Shown here: positions 1-7,850 of the stretch, piece after piece
Layout of the letters: every line of letters begins with the position of its first letter
Position numbering within the stretch: position 1 is the stretch's first letter
Origin: an uncultured Moraxella sp.
Lineage (GTDB): Bacteria > Pseudomonadota > Gammaproteobacteria > Pseudomonadales > Moraxellaceae
Direction: 5' to 3'
DNA length: 8,073 nucleotides
Assembly (NCBI GenBank): GCA_916720335.1
Contig: CAKAQU010000076.1
Location: 1 to 8,073 of the forward strand
Program-made: the position numbers and the translations under genes
The notes under the pieces: generated by a model
Seen by the model: the letters and a program-made list of their open reading frames with translations, nothing else
What the model was told of the DNA's origin: nothing
The model's database searches: none

Positions 1-2228
1 TTTTCAATGTCTTGGGTTTGGATGCCTTGTTTAAATTGGGTGTGGTTTTGGTCTTTATCAGTGATGAGATAGCCATCTGTGAACCTGCCTTGTCCTTGTA
101 CGTTTAGGCTTGATGTATTGGCAATGATGCCTGATTGATTGGTTACTTGGGCATACTGGGCGTTTAACTGCTGTTTGCCAGTGTTGATGTTGGCATTTTG
201 CAGCTTACCGCTAAAATCAATGTCAGCACTGCCACTGATATTTTGTTGTTTGCTGTCGTACTGATAAGTGTCTTGACGGCTTTTAATGATTAAATCACCA
301 CCTACCGCGCCTGTTAGGTGTTTGGTAGTCAGATTGGCACCATCTAAGGTAAAATTACCTGCGATGTCATTATGCGTGGTACCAGCTACCTTGACGGTGG
401 TGTTGGTGTGAGTTGTGGCGGTTTCTGTGCTGCTGCCTTTACCAAGATTGGCATGAGCGGTAAAGCCTGCGCTGCCTTGCGTGTTTGTTTGTGACAGATT
501 GGCAGAAGCATAGACACCAACACCAGCACTTTTACTATCATGGCTGCTGCTTGTGTTACTATGCTCACTGGATGCTTGATAGATAACATCTCCTGCGACC
601 TTTTGGTATAGGTTGTTGCCGACATTGATGTGGCTGCCTGTAATGACTAAATCACTGTCAGTGTCTTTGCCTTGGATATCAAAGATAAGATTGCCATCGG
701 TGTTGATGGTGGAAGCTTGATTACTTTGATGGCTGCTGGTGCTTTGGTTTTTATTAGTGGAAGTGCCTAAAGTTGCTTGAGCACGGATAGAACCTAGACT
801 ACCTTGTTTTATTTGATCAAGCAGGTTCTTAGTTTTGGCAGCGGCTGCTAATACACCCATGGCTTTTAAGCGTGTGGATTGGCTTTCTTGAGTGGCATCA
901 ATAAGACCATCAATGCTTTTGGTGCTATCAACCATAGAGCTTGACACACTGGCAGTAATTCCTGAGGTTTTTTGATAAAAGGCGTTATGGTTGGTGTTTG
1001 TGTTGGTTGCACCGCTGATATGTGCTTCTTGGGCTTTAATCAATACATTGCCTGCATCAGAATTGTTGATGGTCTTGGTATTATCCGCAGCATAAATATC
1101 ACTGGCAATTTGCTTATATTGATCACCCGCCTCAATGATGACGTTGCCACCCAGTGCTGCTAACTGGTTGCCTATATGGGTGATTTTTTGATGGTTGTCA
1201 TCTGTTTTGGTGGTTTGCTTACCTAAGGTGATGGTAGTAGCAGAAGAGGCAAACATGCCTGATTTTTTGGTATGGGTATGAGTTTGGCTATCTTGGCTAT
1301 TGATGGCAGCATCCAAAACAACATCCCCTTTGGCTTTTAGATGAATGTGTGTATCAGAAGCAATGTTGCTTGCAGTTAGCTGCAAGTTTTTACCGGCAGT
1401 TAGGGTGATTTGTTCTGCTTGTATGGTGTTGGTCAGAGTCTTGTCTTCATCAGCGTGATGTTGATGATTGGTTGTTTTTTTGCTAATCAAGCTTTTGTTA
1501 GTAAACTGTGTAGCTGTTTGTAATTGATCGGTCTGTCTACCCTCTTCAAATTTAATATCACCTGTCGCACTCATCCGCACCTTACCTGCTTGACTGCTGA
1601 TATTAAAAGCTTTGCCAGTGATGGCAGCATCTTGACTGGTGGCAACCAGCACAACATCACCTTGACCACTGACTGCTGAGCCAATGTCTTTACTTTGGCT
1701 GTGTTTAAAGTAGTTGTTGTCATCTGCGATGGCGTTGATGCTGCTAGATTCTTTGATGGCATCGAGGCGAATGCCTTTATTGGCACTGATGAGAGTGTTG
1801 CCACCTTGGTTTTGGCTTTTGGCACCTGTATAGATCACATAGTTGCCGGCTTTGATGGATAAGGTGGTTGGTGTTTTACCATCTTTACCTGTGGCTTTGG
1901 CACCATCACCCACACTAATTTGTGCCAATTGACGGATATGGGTACTGCTGGCACTAGATTGTCCCAGTTTTTGGGATTGTTGGCTGGTTTGACTTTGATT
2001 AATGATGTCATGACCAGCTGTTAGTGCGGCAGCATGGTCTGCGTGAATGCGGTGCTGATTAATCAGATCTTGATTGACATCAATGGCAACAAACTTAGCG
2101 TTGATATTGCCTTTGTTGGTGGCATTATTTGCTTGGATAGATAGGGCATCTGTGGCAGTGATATTGCCGCCATTATCCAGATTACCTGTTAAGTGCATGT
2201 TGATGTTTTTAGCCCCAATACTGCTGTA
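1..2228 (-). other. FHA-2 haemagglutinin repeat region (about residue 1859 to window edge)
   Basis: Long, Ser/Thr/Gln/His-rich repeats replace the FHA-1 type. Recurring pieces are L-T-A-G-H/K-D/N-I/L, L-x-A-K-G-D-V-V-L-D-A-A, THTHTKKSGMF (near the 1260-1290 coordinates), G-G-N-V-I-I-E-A-G-D, and D-S-K-S-A-G-V-G-V-Y. These fit the haemagglutinin repeat of FhaB/CdiA proteins (Pfam Fil_haemagg_2 by recollection). VTNQSGIIA (2553-2561) and the final TQDIE resemble the block near the end of FHA-2 in CdiA-like proteins (V-x-E-Q-S-G-I-x-A ... DIEN), so the pretoxin and C-terminal region would be expected soon after the window edge. In CdiA the FHA-2 region is implicated in delivery across the target outer membrane. 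Confidence 0.82.
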
Positions 2229-5200
2229 TCTGCCATCAGGTTGTAGTCTGGCAGTGGCTGTGTTGGCAGGGCGTAAGTAAAGTTTGGGTACCAAAGCCTC
2301 TTGGGTGTGGGTGATTAAATTGCCCTCTTTATCTTTTTTGGTATAAGTGATGGGCTGTTTAACAAGCCACACCATGTCTGTGGTTAAATTTGCCATTTGC
2401 TTGGCACTTAGGGCAACACCTAGGCTGAGCTGATATTGCTTGGCAAAGGTGATGCCCTGATCCATCAAGGTTTTAAAGGCTTGTTCTTGGCTTTGATAAT
2501 CACTGAGTAAATGTCTACCTGTCAGCAATTGGTATTGGTCTTGTAGCTGTTTTTGTTCATAATAGCCATCCCCAAGACGCTTTTCGATGTGATTGGCATC
2601 AATATCCAACTTAGTAAGCATATACTCAGAGCTTAGCCAGTTTTTATGATTGGTAAAAGCAGGGTCGGTTTGGATGATGGGCAGATTTGCGTGGTTGGCG
2701 TTGATGGTGTATAGGGCAGAGTTGGGAATGCTTAAACCATCTGGTGTTGCATGAACCACAGTAGGAGTTTTGCCACCAATTTTTTGTGGCAGTTTATTGA
2801 TTAAGGCAGCAAGCAGTGCTTTGTCCACCGTTTGCCCCAATGCTTTGGTAGCAAGCAGTGATGACAGCTGCTTTTGGGCATCAGTAGATAACGCAGATTG
2901 ATTGGTTTTTAAAGCCTCCAAAGCTGCATCAATGTCACTGTCTGCCAAAGCCACTTGATTGATGGTGGGCTTTGATGGTGTGGTGGTGATAGTGGCGTTT
3001 AGGATGGGTAGCTCATAAGTCTCTAATGGCGCAAATGTTTGGGTATAAGGGCCTGAACCAATATCTATTCGCTTATGGCGTCTGCCAGCTGCTGAGGATA
3101 CCACCGTACGACTCACAAAGTTGCCATTTTCTGCCGTTTTGATGGTTTGACCAATTAAGCCGCCATTGGGCGTTTGTACAACTTTATCCCCAGTCATTGC
3201 AAAACCAGCGCCTGCATTCATCTGGCTTTTATCATTGATGAGTTGGTTACCGTAAGTGATAAGATCTTGACCGGCAACCATACGGGCAGGGTCTGACCAA
3301 CGTGTGTGATCTTTATAGACAACCAAATCCACAGTAATCTCATCAATCTCTTCGCCAACACGATGATGATTGCCATGAGCATCCTTGATATATAATGCGC
3401 CCGTTGGTGCGCCTTTTTTGCTGGTTGGTCCTAAAAAGGCTTCATGGGAGCCATATACACGAGATGGATTTTCCCTATTGCGATAAAATATTTGTCGGTC
3501 TTGGCGATCGATGACTTGTGCCACTTTTTCAAAGTGTGCATTCTCGTTTTTTAATACTTTAGTGTCTATGAGCATCTGCCCGCCCGACTGGGTGGTGGCA
3601 CCACGATTCACTATCTTTTGAGCCTTGCCAATGGCATGGTAGTTGTCATTCAAGCCACCGCCGATATGCAAACTTCCTAGACTTGTGATTAAGGCTTGAC
3701 CAAGAAAGTCTTGATTAAACTTAGCGTGTCTGTCAGGATTTGGATGGTTGTTTAAATAATTAACACCAATGTCAAGGCGCTGCCTGGCAGCGATGACGGG
3801 GGCGGTATTTGTCGCATCTGTGTCGTGTATCTTAGCTGGAGTGTTGTTTAACGTGTCTGCAGCAATGGCAAGGTGTGTGCCATAAATGCGTCCGCCTGCT
3901 TGGTTGTTAATCGCATTCTTCGCCTTGATATAAGTAGCATTGCCATTGATTAAACCTTGGTTATTTAAGTATGATTGGCTGTCCAGATGGGTTAGATTGG
4001 CTGCATTGATGGTGGCATCTTTGTCATTAGTGATGCTCTTTGCGGTTAAACTTAGCACTTGATTGGCGCTTAATTGCCCTTGATTGGTAAAGCCGCCTTG
4101 GGTGTTGAAGTTAAGATTGTCTGCAATCAGTTTGTCTTGCTTGGCATGTGTATAATCATCAATTTGATGGACAGTCAACGCTTTGGCATAAATGCTGCCA
4201 CCATTTTGTAGTGCCTTGCTGTCTAAATTGACAGTTTTGGCGGTGATGTTGCCTTGTTGGTTGCTGAATATGCCATTGGTATTATTAATAACAATACTAT
4301 TTGTAGCACTGCTTGTGGCATGCTGATGTGCAATATCAGCTTTTGAGGTATAGCTGATATTGGCAGCTTGATTGGTGGAGCCTGATAAGTCCAATTGTGC
4401 TGCATCCACTGACAACTGATTGACCGCCGCCAGCTGACCATGATGAGTAATGCCAGATTGACTGCTCAGTATGACATCACCACCTGCAAACACCGAGCTT
4501 GTTTGGGTGTTTTCTATGCCTAAGACTCCCTTTATGACCACATTGGTTTGAGAGGTGATGTTGCCTGCATGATGTATCTTATCAGCTTGAATGCCTAAAG
4601 TTTGACTGCTAATATTACCTGTATTTTGTAGCTTTGATGCGGTCATCAGCAAATTGCCTGCTGCGGCGATGGTGGCGGCTTTTTGTACTGTGTTTGTGTT
4701 ATTTAGCTCACCTGTCAAATTAATACGGTTTTGGTTTTTGTTATCTGTAGCAAGCAAAATCCCTTGATGGTTATTTAACTGCTTAGCAGTGATGGTAAAA
4801 TCACCTGCTTGAATCAAACCTTGATGATTATTGATGTCATTTGTTAGTGTTAAGCTTTGATGGCGGCTAGTCAATAGTTTGCCATCACTGTTATCAAGCT
4901 GCTTGGCGGTTGTGGTAAGCGTGTTTGCTTGAATGATGCCTTGATGATTATCAATGACGTTCTTAACATTTAAAGTGTGATCACCTGTTGATAATATACT
5001 GCCTTGAGCGTTATTCACATCTGCTGCTGTCATGTCAAGGATTGCACCTGTATGCTTAATATGACCTTGATGATTATTGAGTGTGCTGGTATGAATATTA
5101 AAATTTTGGGCATTGGCAGTAATGCTGCCTTGACGGTTATCCAGACCATTTTTTAACGTTAAGCTAAAATCGTCTTGACTGCTTTGGTTAATACTGCCCT

Positions 5201-7802
5201 GATGATTATTCAGTTTTTCTGTGTGAATGTTGATATTGCCTGCTGACAGCATACCTTGGGTGTTGTTAAGCAAATCTGGCGTCATCATGTTTAGTACATC
5301 AGTTGCTACAACCTTTGCATGCTGCGTGCTGGTCGTGCTTTTGCTGTCAAGCGTGATATTTTTAGCTTGGCTTTGACTGTCAGTCAGTGTTAACACATTG
5401 CCACCAAGTTGCAGATGATTGGTGGCGACATGTACGCCTGAGCTGCTTAACTCTTTGGTAGCATGAATGGTCAAGTTTGCTGGTGTTGCTAGCAAAGCAC
5501 CATCTGCCTTCATACCAGCAATCACACTGCCTGTATTACTGATGGTATCACTAAAAATATCAACATCACCAGCACTTGCGATAATCCCTGTTTTGTTATT
5601 GACTAAGTGTTTTGAGGCGGCAAGTGTGGTCTTTGCAGCATAAAGCTGACCGCTGTTACTTAGGTTTTGAGTATTAGCAGTCAAGGCTTTGGCACTTTGG
5701 ATAGAACCGTCCGTGTTATTTAATGTTGTGCCAATGGTTAATGTAGCATCGCCTTGGGCTGATATGTTGCCTTGAGTGTTATTTAATGTGTCTGTCGCCA
5801 TTATTGATAACGTATCTGAGGCGGTGATACTGCCCTGACTGTTTTGAATGTTTTGTGCCAAAATGATGGCATCACCCTGAGCACTTTGAATCACCCCCTG
5901 ATGATTGTCCACATCACCCTCTGTGGATAACTCAAGCTTGCCATTACCAGCAAGAATGCCTTGTTGGTTGATGATGCTGTTTTGAGCGGCAATCATGATA
6001 TCCTGTTTACTGGTGAGTGTGCCTTGTGTGTTATCAAAATGAGTCAGATGCCAATTGATGTTGTTGACAGCAAGTTTACTGTTGGTATTACTAAGAGTTT
6101 TGGTGGATAAGCTTTGGACATCTATGGATGATTGATTTTGATTAATGCTTGTATCAGCTGCAACATCAATACCACCTGCAGCCGCAATCAGTGCGTTTTT
6201 ATCTTGATTGGTGAGCGTTTGGGTGGTAATAGATCCATTGGCGACCGGTGTGGCAATGGGTGTAGATGGCTGTGTACCACTTGTATTACTTGAACTGTTT
6301 GTATGATTTGCTTTGGCGTTGATAACACCACCACTGGCTTGTGCTGTACTTGGTGGGTCAGCCATGTCTACTGTGATTTTATGATACAAACTTTGCCCAA
6401 TGACCGCTTGGTTGGTGTTAGTGAGCGTATCACTTTTGATGGCAAGCTGACCTTTGCCTGTTTGAATCAGTTTGCCTGCATTATGAAGGGAGTTGGTCGC
6501 AATATCAAACGCTCCACCATAAATATCACCTTGGTTGTTGATGTGATGGCTTGCAGTAATTTGATTGACCTGACTACTAAAAATAGCACCTGAATTATTT
6601 AGGTGATTGGTAGTTAAAGCAATATTGCTACTTTCACTGCTGATGGTGCCTAAATTCTCAAGTGTAGAAGTGTTAATTTGTAGTTTATCTTTACCAGCAA
6701 TGGTGCCTGTATTGATCAGATTACCCTTGATATCCAAGCTAAGGGAGCTAACACCATCATTATTTGTACTTAAAATGATTCCTGCGTTATTTACCCCCAA
6801 ACCCTGATTGGTGCCTATCAAACGAATACTGCCAGCATACATGCCCCCTAAGGCTGAAATGTCTAAGGCAACCCCTTGTGTTGTGTTATTGGCGGTTTGA
6901 TTGGTCTGTGATGAACTCGCTTGTTTACTGGTAGCAGATAATTGATTGAGTTTACCATCTTGAATATTTATAAGGTTTTCACCTGTAATCACATCAAGCT
7001 GTTTGCCCGCATAGATTTCATCATTGAGCTGCATACTTTTAGCAATTAAGGCAGTGTAATCGGTATGCTGAGCATTGAGTTTGCCAGAGGCAACAATGGC
7101 GCCTGTACCCACATGATAAGTTGATGGTTTACCATCATAAACTTGGGCAACCCCTGAAACCAAATGGACATTAGCTGCATTAATAAACCCTGCTCCATTA
7201 ATTTGCAACCCATTTGGATTGGCAATGATGACATCTGCTTTTTGTCCTGCTACTTCTACAAAGCCATTAAGTATACTGGCTTTGTTTGAATTCACTTGAT
7301 TTAAGATGGTAGTAGCTTCACCACGCGCCATAAAAGGATTGGCATCTACAAAGCCTGCTAGTTGAGTGGCAACTGCCTTACGGTTATTATTTAAGATAAC
7401 ACCTTGACTACCTACATCAAACTGACTGTAATGGTTATTAGATAATCCTTTGTCATTAGGTGTTTGGATATTTACCGATACCATGCCACTAGCAGTTGGC
7501 ACAATCATTGGTTGTAGATGTTTGTTAGCAGATGAGTCAGCAACAACCATTGTGGAAGTTGTATTTGGGTTGGCATGACAGATGCTGATAATACCAAGAC
7601 TTAATAATATCAATGCAAAGGTAAGTTTTAATTTGCCATAATATCCATTTTTCAACAAGTTTTGTTGCAAATCCGTTAAAACAACATTATTTTGACTACC
7701 TCCTTGTGAATTTGTTTTACTATGTGAATGAGTTTTTTCAGAAACAACCACAAGTCTTGCTAAGGTTTTATTGAAAATGACTCGATAGCAATGGCGGTTC
7801 AT
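1..7802 (-). CDS. Giant FhaB/CdiA-type two-partner-secretion exoprotein (TpsA), 3' end beyond window
   Basis: Seen: an uninterrupted frame of 2,600 codons with no stop or frameshift, still open at base 1. The start is ATG 7802-7800: AAGGA lies 10 nt upstream, an in-frame TAA lies at 7838-7836, and no ATG/GTG/TTG lies between. Residues 1-77 are an extended signal peptide, about 90-325 the TPS domain (NPFM 155-158, NPNGL 195-199), about 342-1350 FHA-1 repeats of about 20-22 residues with L/I-N-N-x-x-G cores, about 1353-1858 a non-repetitive conserved module, and 1859-2600 FHA-2 repeats. Known: such proteins leave through a TpsB/CdiB Omp85 pore and form beta-helical surface fibres acting as adhesins or, with a toxic C-terminus, as contact-dependent inhibition effectors. 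Inferred: the full FHA-1/central/FHA-2 order favours the CdiA-like subclass, but the pretoxin and toxin region is not present here. Only two Cys (5 and 75) were found, both in the leader. Family assignment is very secure; adhesin versus toxin is unresolved. In Moraxella such genes are called mhaB or fhaB. Confidence 0.97.
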   Translation of the reverse strand, partial: MNRHCYRVIFNKTLARLVVVSEKTHSHSKTNSQGGSQNNVVLTDLQQNLLKNGYYGKLKLTFALILLSLGIISICHANPNTTSTMVVADSSANKHLQPMIVPTASGMVSVNIQTPNDKGLSNNHYSQFDVGSQGVILNNNRKAVATQLAGFVDANPFMARGEATTILNQVNSNKASILNGFVEVAGQKADVIIANPNGLQINGAGFINAANVHLVSGVAQVYDGKPSTYHVGTGAIVASGKLNAQHTDYTALIAKSMQLNDEIYAGKQLDVITGENLINIQDGKLNQLSATSKQASSSQTNQTANNTTQGVALDISALGGMYAGSIRLIGTNQGLGVNNAGIILSTNNDGVSSLSLDIKGNLINTGTIAGKDKLQINTSTLENLGTISSESSNIALTTNHLNNSGAIFSSQVNQITASHHINNQGDIYGGAFDIATNSLHNAGKLIQTGKGQLAIKSDTLTNTNQAVIGQSLYHKITVDMADPPSTAQASGGVINAKANHTNSSSNTSGTQPSTPIATPVANGSITTQTLTNQDKNALIAAAGGIDVAADTSINQNQSSIDVQSLSTKTLSNTNSKLAVNNINWHLTHFDNTQGTLTSKQDIMIAAQNSIINQQGILAGNGKLELSTEGDVDNHQGVIQSAQGDAIILAQNIQNSQGSITASDTLSIMATDTLNNTQGNISAQGDATLTIGTTLNNTDGSIQSAKALTANTQNLSNSGQLYAAKTTLAASKHLVNNKTGIIASAGDVDIFSDTISNTGSVIAGMKADGALLATPANLTIHATKELSSSGVHVATNHLQLGGNVLTLTDSQSQAKNITLDSKSTTSTQHAKVVATDVLNMMTPDLLNNTQGMLSAGNINIHTEKLNNHQGSINQSSQDDFSLTLKNGLDNRQGSITANAQNFNIHTSTLNNHQGHIKHTGAILDMTAADVNNAQGSILSTGDHTLNVKNVIDNHQGIIQANTLTTTAKQLDNSDGKLLTSRHQSLTLTNDINNHQGLIQAGDFTITAKQLNNHQGILLATDNKNQNRINLTGELNNTNTVQKAATIAAAGNLLMTASKLQNTGNISSQTLGIQADKIHHAGNITSQTNVVIKGVLGIENTQTSSVFAGGDVILSSQSGITHHGQLAAVNQLSVDAAQLDLSGSTNQAANISYTSKADIAHQHATSSATNSIVINNTNGIFSNQQGNITAKTVNLDSKALQNGGSIYAKALTVHQIDDYTHAKQDKLIADNLNFNTQGGFTNQGQLSANQVLSLTAKSITNDKDATINAANLTHLDSQSYLNNQGLINGNATYIKAKNAINNQAGGRIYGTHLAIAADTLNNTPAKIHDTDATNTAPVIAARQRLDIGVNYLNNHPNPDRHAKFNQDFLGQALITSLGSLHIGGGLNDNYHAIGKAQKIVNRGATTQSGGQMLIDTKVLKNENAHFEKVAQVIDRQDRQIFYRNRENPSRVYGSHEAFLGPTSKKGAPTGALYIKDAHGNHHRVGEEIDEITVDLVVYKDHTRWSDPARMVAGQDLITYGNQLINDKSQMNAGAGFAMTGDKVVQTPNGGLIGQTIKTAENGNFVSRTVVSSAAGRRHKRIDIGSGPYTQTFAPLETYELPILNATITTTPSKPTINQVALADSDIDAALEALKTNQSALSTDAQKQLSSLLATKALGQTVDKALLAALINKLPQKIGGKTPTVVHATPDGLSIPNSALYTINANHANLPIIQTDPAFTNHKNWLSSEYMLTKLDIDANHIEKRLGDGYYEQKQLQDQYQLLTGRHLLSDYQSQEQAFKTLMDQGITFAKQYQLSLGVALSAKQMANLTTDMVWLVKQPITYTKKDKEGNLITHTQEALVPKLYLRPANTATARLQPDGRYSSIGAKNINMHLTGNLDNGGNITATDALSIQANNATNKGNINAKFVAIDVNQDLINQHRIHADHAAALTAGHDIINQSQTSQQSQKLGQSSASSTHIRQLAQISVGDGAKATGKDGKTPTTLSIKAGNYVIYTGAKSQNQGGNTLISANKGIRLDAIKESSSINAIADDNNYFKHSQSKDIGSAVSGQGDVVLVATSQDAAITGKAFNISSQAGKVRMSATGDIKFEEGRQTDQLQTATQFTNKSLISKKTTNHQHHADEDKTLTNTIQAEQITLTAGKNLQLTASNIASDTHIHLKAKGDVVLDAAINSQDSQTHTHTKKSGMFASSATTITLGKQTTKTDDNHQKITHIGNQLAALGGNVIIEAGDQYKQIASDIYAADNTKTINNSDAGNVLIKAQEAHISGATNTNTNHNAFYQKTSGITASVSSSMVDSTKSIDGLIDATQESQSTRLKAMGVLAAAAKTKNLLDQIKQGSLGSIRAQATLGTSTNKNQSTSSHQSNQASTINTDGNLIFDIQGKDTDSDLVITGSHINVGNNLYQKVAGDVIYQASSEHSNTSSSHDSKSAGVGVYASANLSQTNTQGSAGFTAHANLGKGSSTETATTHTNTTVKVAGTTHNDIAGNFTLDGANLTTKHLTGAVGGDLIIKSRQDTYQYDSKQQNISGSADIDFSGKLQNANINTGKQQLNAQYAQVTNQSGIIANTSSLNVQGQGRFTDGYLITDKDQNHTQFKQGIQTQDIE
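2229..3746 (-). other. Conserved non-repetitive central module (about residues 1353-1858)
   Basis: Here the FHA repeats stop and the protein becomes mixed in charge and richer in Pro, Tyr, Trp, His and Arg. The first part (about 1353-1500) has VIDRQDRQIFYRNRE, a Gly/His segment (DAHGNHHRVGEE) and D-L-V-V-Y-K, then SDPARMVAG (1503-1511), a motif like the SDP-A-x-I-x-AG turn in large TpsA proteins. After a helical-looking segment around 1610-1670 comes the most conserved part: QTDPAFTN (1711-1718), WLSSEYML (1722-1729), KRLGDGYYEQ (1741-1750) and LTGRHLL (1760-1766), then MANLTTDMVWLV. From memory, these resemble the YLVETDP...WLSSDYML...RLGDGFYEQ block found in CdiA and FhaB homologues between FHA-1 and FHA-2. 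In characterised CdiA this interval includes the receptor-binding and Tyr/Pro-rich domains. Mapping those roles onto this protein is inference. Confidence 0.8.
3753..6779 (-). other. FHA-1 repeat region (about residues 342-1350), predicted beta-helix fibre
   Basis: Dozens of degenerate repeats of about 20-22 residues are visible, with cores such as LINTG, LENLG, LNNSG, INNQG, LNNTQG, LNNHQG and LDNSDG, each followed by an I-x-x-x-G-x-L-x-I-x-A-like strand. This is the signature of the filamentous haemagglutinin repeat, which stacks into a right-handed beta-helix. Two places break the pattern: a Pro/Ser/Thr/Asn-rich linker at about residues 480-522, and an irregular block at about 720-780 where the N-N-x-x-G core fades. 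In this family the region forms the outward half of the surface fibre and sets the reach of the distal module. Its ends are set by where the motif appears and disappears. Confidence 0.88.
4819..5210 (-). repeat. Near-identical NHQG-coding direct repeats within FHA-1
   Basis: The plus-strand word ccttgatgattatt occurs at 4819-4832 and 5065-5078, with close variants at 4939-4951 (ccttgatgattat) and 5197-5210 (ccctgatgattatt). Starts are 120, 126 and 132 bp apart, equal to 40, 42 and 44 codons, or two FHA-1 repeats each. Diverged copies sit roughly halfway between (for example ccttgagcgttatt near 5003 and ccttgacggttat near 5131). On the coding strand the word encodes N-N-H-Q-G. Spacings are multiples of three, so unequal exchange between copies would keep the frame. 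Confidence 0.7.
6828..7535 (-). other. TPS secretion domain (haemagglutination activity domain), about residues 90-325
   Basis: This is the N-terminal beta-helix that a TpsB transporter recognises through its POTRA domains. Visible hallmarks are VNIQTPNDKGLSNNHYSQFDV (about 109-129; the core N-x-Q-T-P and the G-L-S-x-N pattern), V-I-L-N-N-N-R, NPFM at 155-158 in the place of the FHA NPNL motif, ILNQV, L-N-G-x-V-E-V-A-G-Q-K-A-D-V-I-I-A-NPNGL ending at 199, and the closing GGMYAGSIRLIGT (319-331). The domain looks complete and undamaged, so export through a cognate TpsB is plausible. No tpsB gene is in the window. The boundaries are approximate. Confidence 0.93.
7572..7802 (-). other. Extended signal peptide region plus Sec signal peptide (residues 1-77)
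   Basis: The first 22 residues (MNRHCYRVIFNK, then LVVVSE) match the extended signal peptide region typical of very large TPS and autotransporter proteins. A hydrophilic Ser/Gln/Asn/His stretch follows (about 23-52), then a basic n-region (GKLKL, 56-60) and a hydrophobic core of about 14 residues (61-74). Cleavage is best placed after SICHA (Ala77), giving a mature protein starting NPNTTS. ESPRs are thought to slow or tune inner-membrane targeting of oversized exoproteins. The cleavage site is read by eye and could shift by a few residues. Confidence 0.88.
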
Positions 7803-7812
7803 GGTGGGTATT

Positions 7813-7817
7813 TCCTT
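7813..7817 (-). promoter_or_regulatory. Ribosome binding site of the exoprotein gene
   Basis: On the minus strand AAGGA is followed by 10 nt (AATACCCACC) and then the ATG. It is the only good Shine-Dalgarno match in the leader. With the in-frame stop just upstream, it fixes the start codon. Confidence 0.75.
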
Positions 7818-7827
7818 AATTTTTATA

Positions 7828-7841
7828 AAATAATGTTATTT
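7828..7841. promoter_or_regulatory. Small perfect dyad in the leader
   Basis: The plus strand reads AAATAA, TG, TTATTT: 6-bp arms with a 2-nt centre. It lies between the candidate transcription start and the ribosome binding site. It could be a regulator half-site pair, but an AT-only hairpin this small is weak in RNA, and chance is a real alternative in DNA this AT-rich. Confidence 0.2.
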
Positions 7842-7850
7842 AAGGCCTAG

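Noticed and set aside
386..625. Minus-strand 79-codon open frame starting MSATTYTKRSQ
   Set aside because: It lies in a different frame of the same strand inside the FHA-2 coding region, has no ribosome binding site and resembles no family. It is a shadow of the giant gene.
1571..1825. Minus-strand 84-codon open frame
   Set aside because: Out-of-frame overlap entirely inside the exoprotein gene. Its composition is a frame-shifted reading of Ala/Ser/Thr repeat codons.
2074..2280. Plus-strand 68-codon open frame rich in Leu/Ala/Val, looking like membrane segments
   Set aside because: Antisense reading of alternating polar repeat codons produces hydrophobic runs artificially. It is fully nested in the exoprotein gene.
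4762..5210. Regularly spaced short repeats suggestive of a CRISPR array
   Set aside because: The repeats are 13-14 nt, degenerate, in frame and separated by coding sequence that keeps the FHA pattern. No CRISPR-length repeats or cas genes are present.
6303..6593. Plus-strand 96-codon open frame with several Cys residues
   Set aside because: It is antisense to the FHA-1 coding region, which is intact and clearly under protein-level constraint. No ribosome binding site or recognisable domain was seen.
7572..7586. Possible lipoprotein signal around Cys75
   Set aside because: The residues before Cys75 are I-S-I. A lipobox needs Gly, Ala or Ser immediately before the Cys. Cleavage after SICHA fits better and suits a secreted TPS protein.
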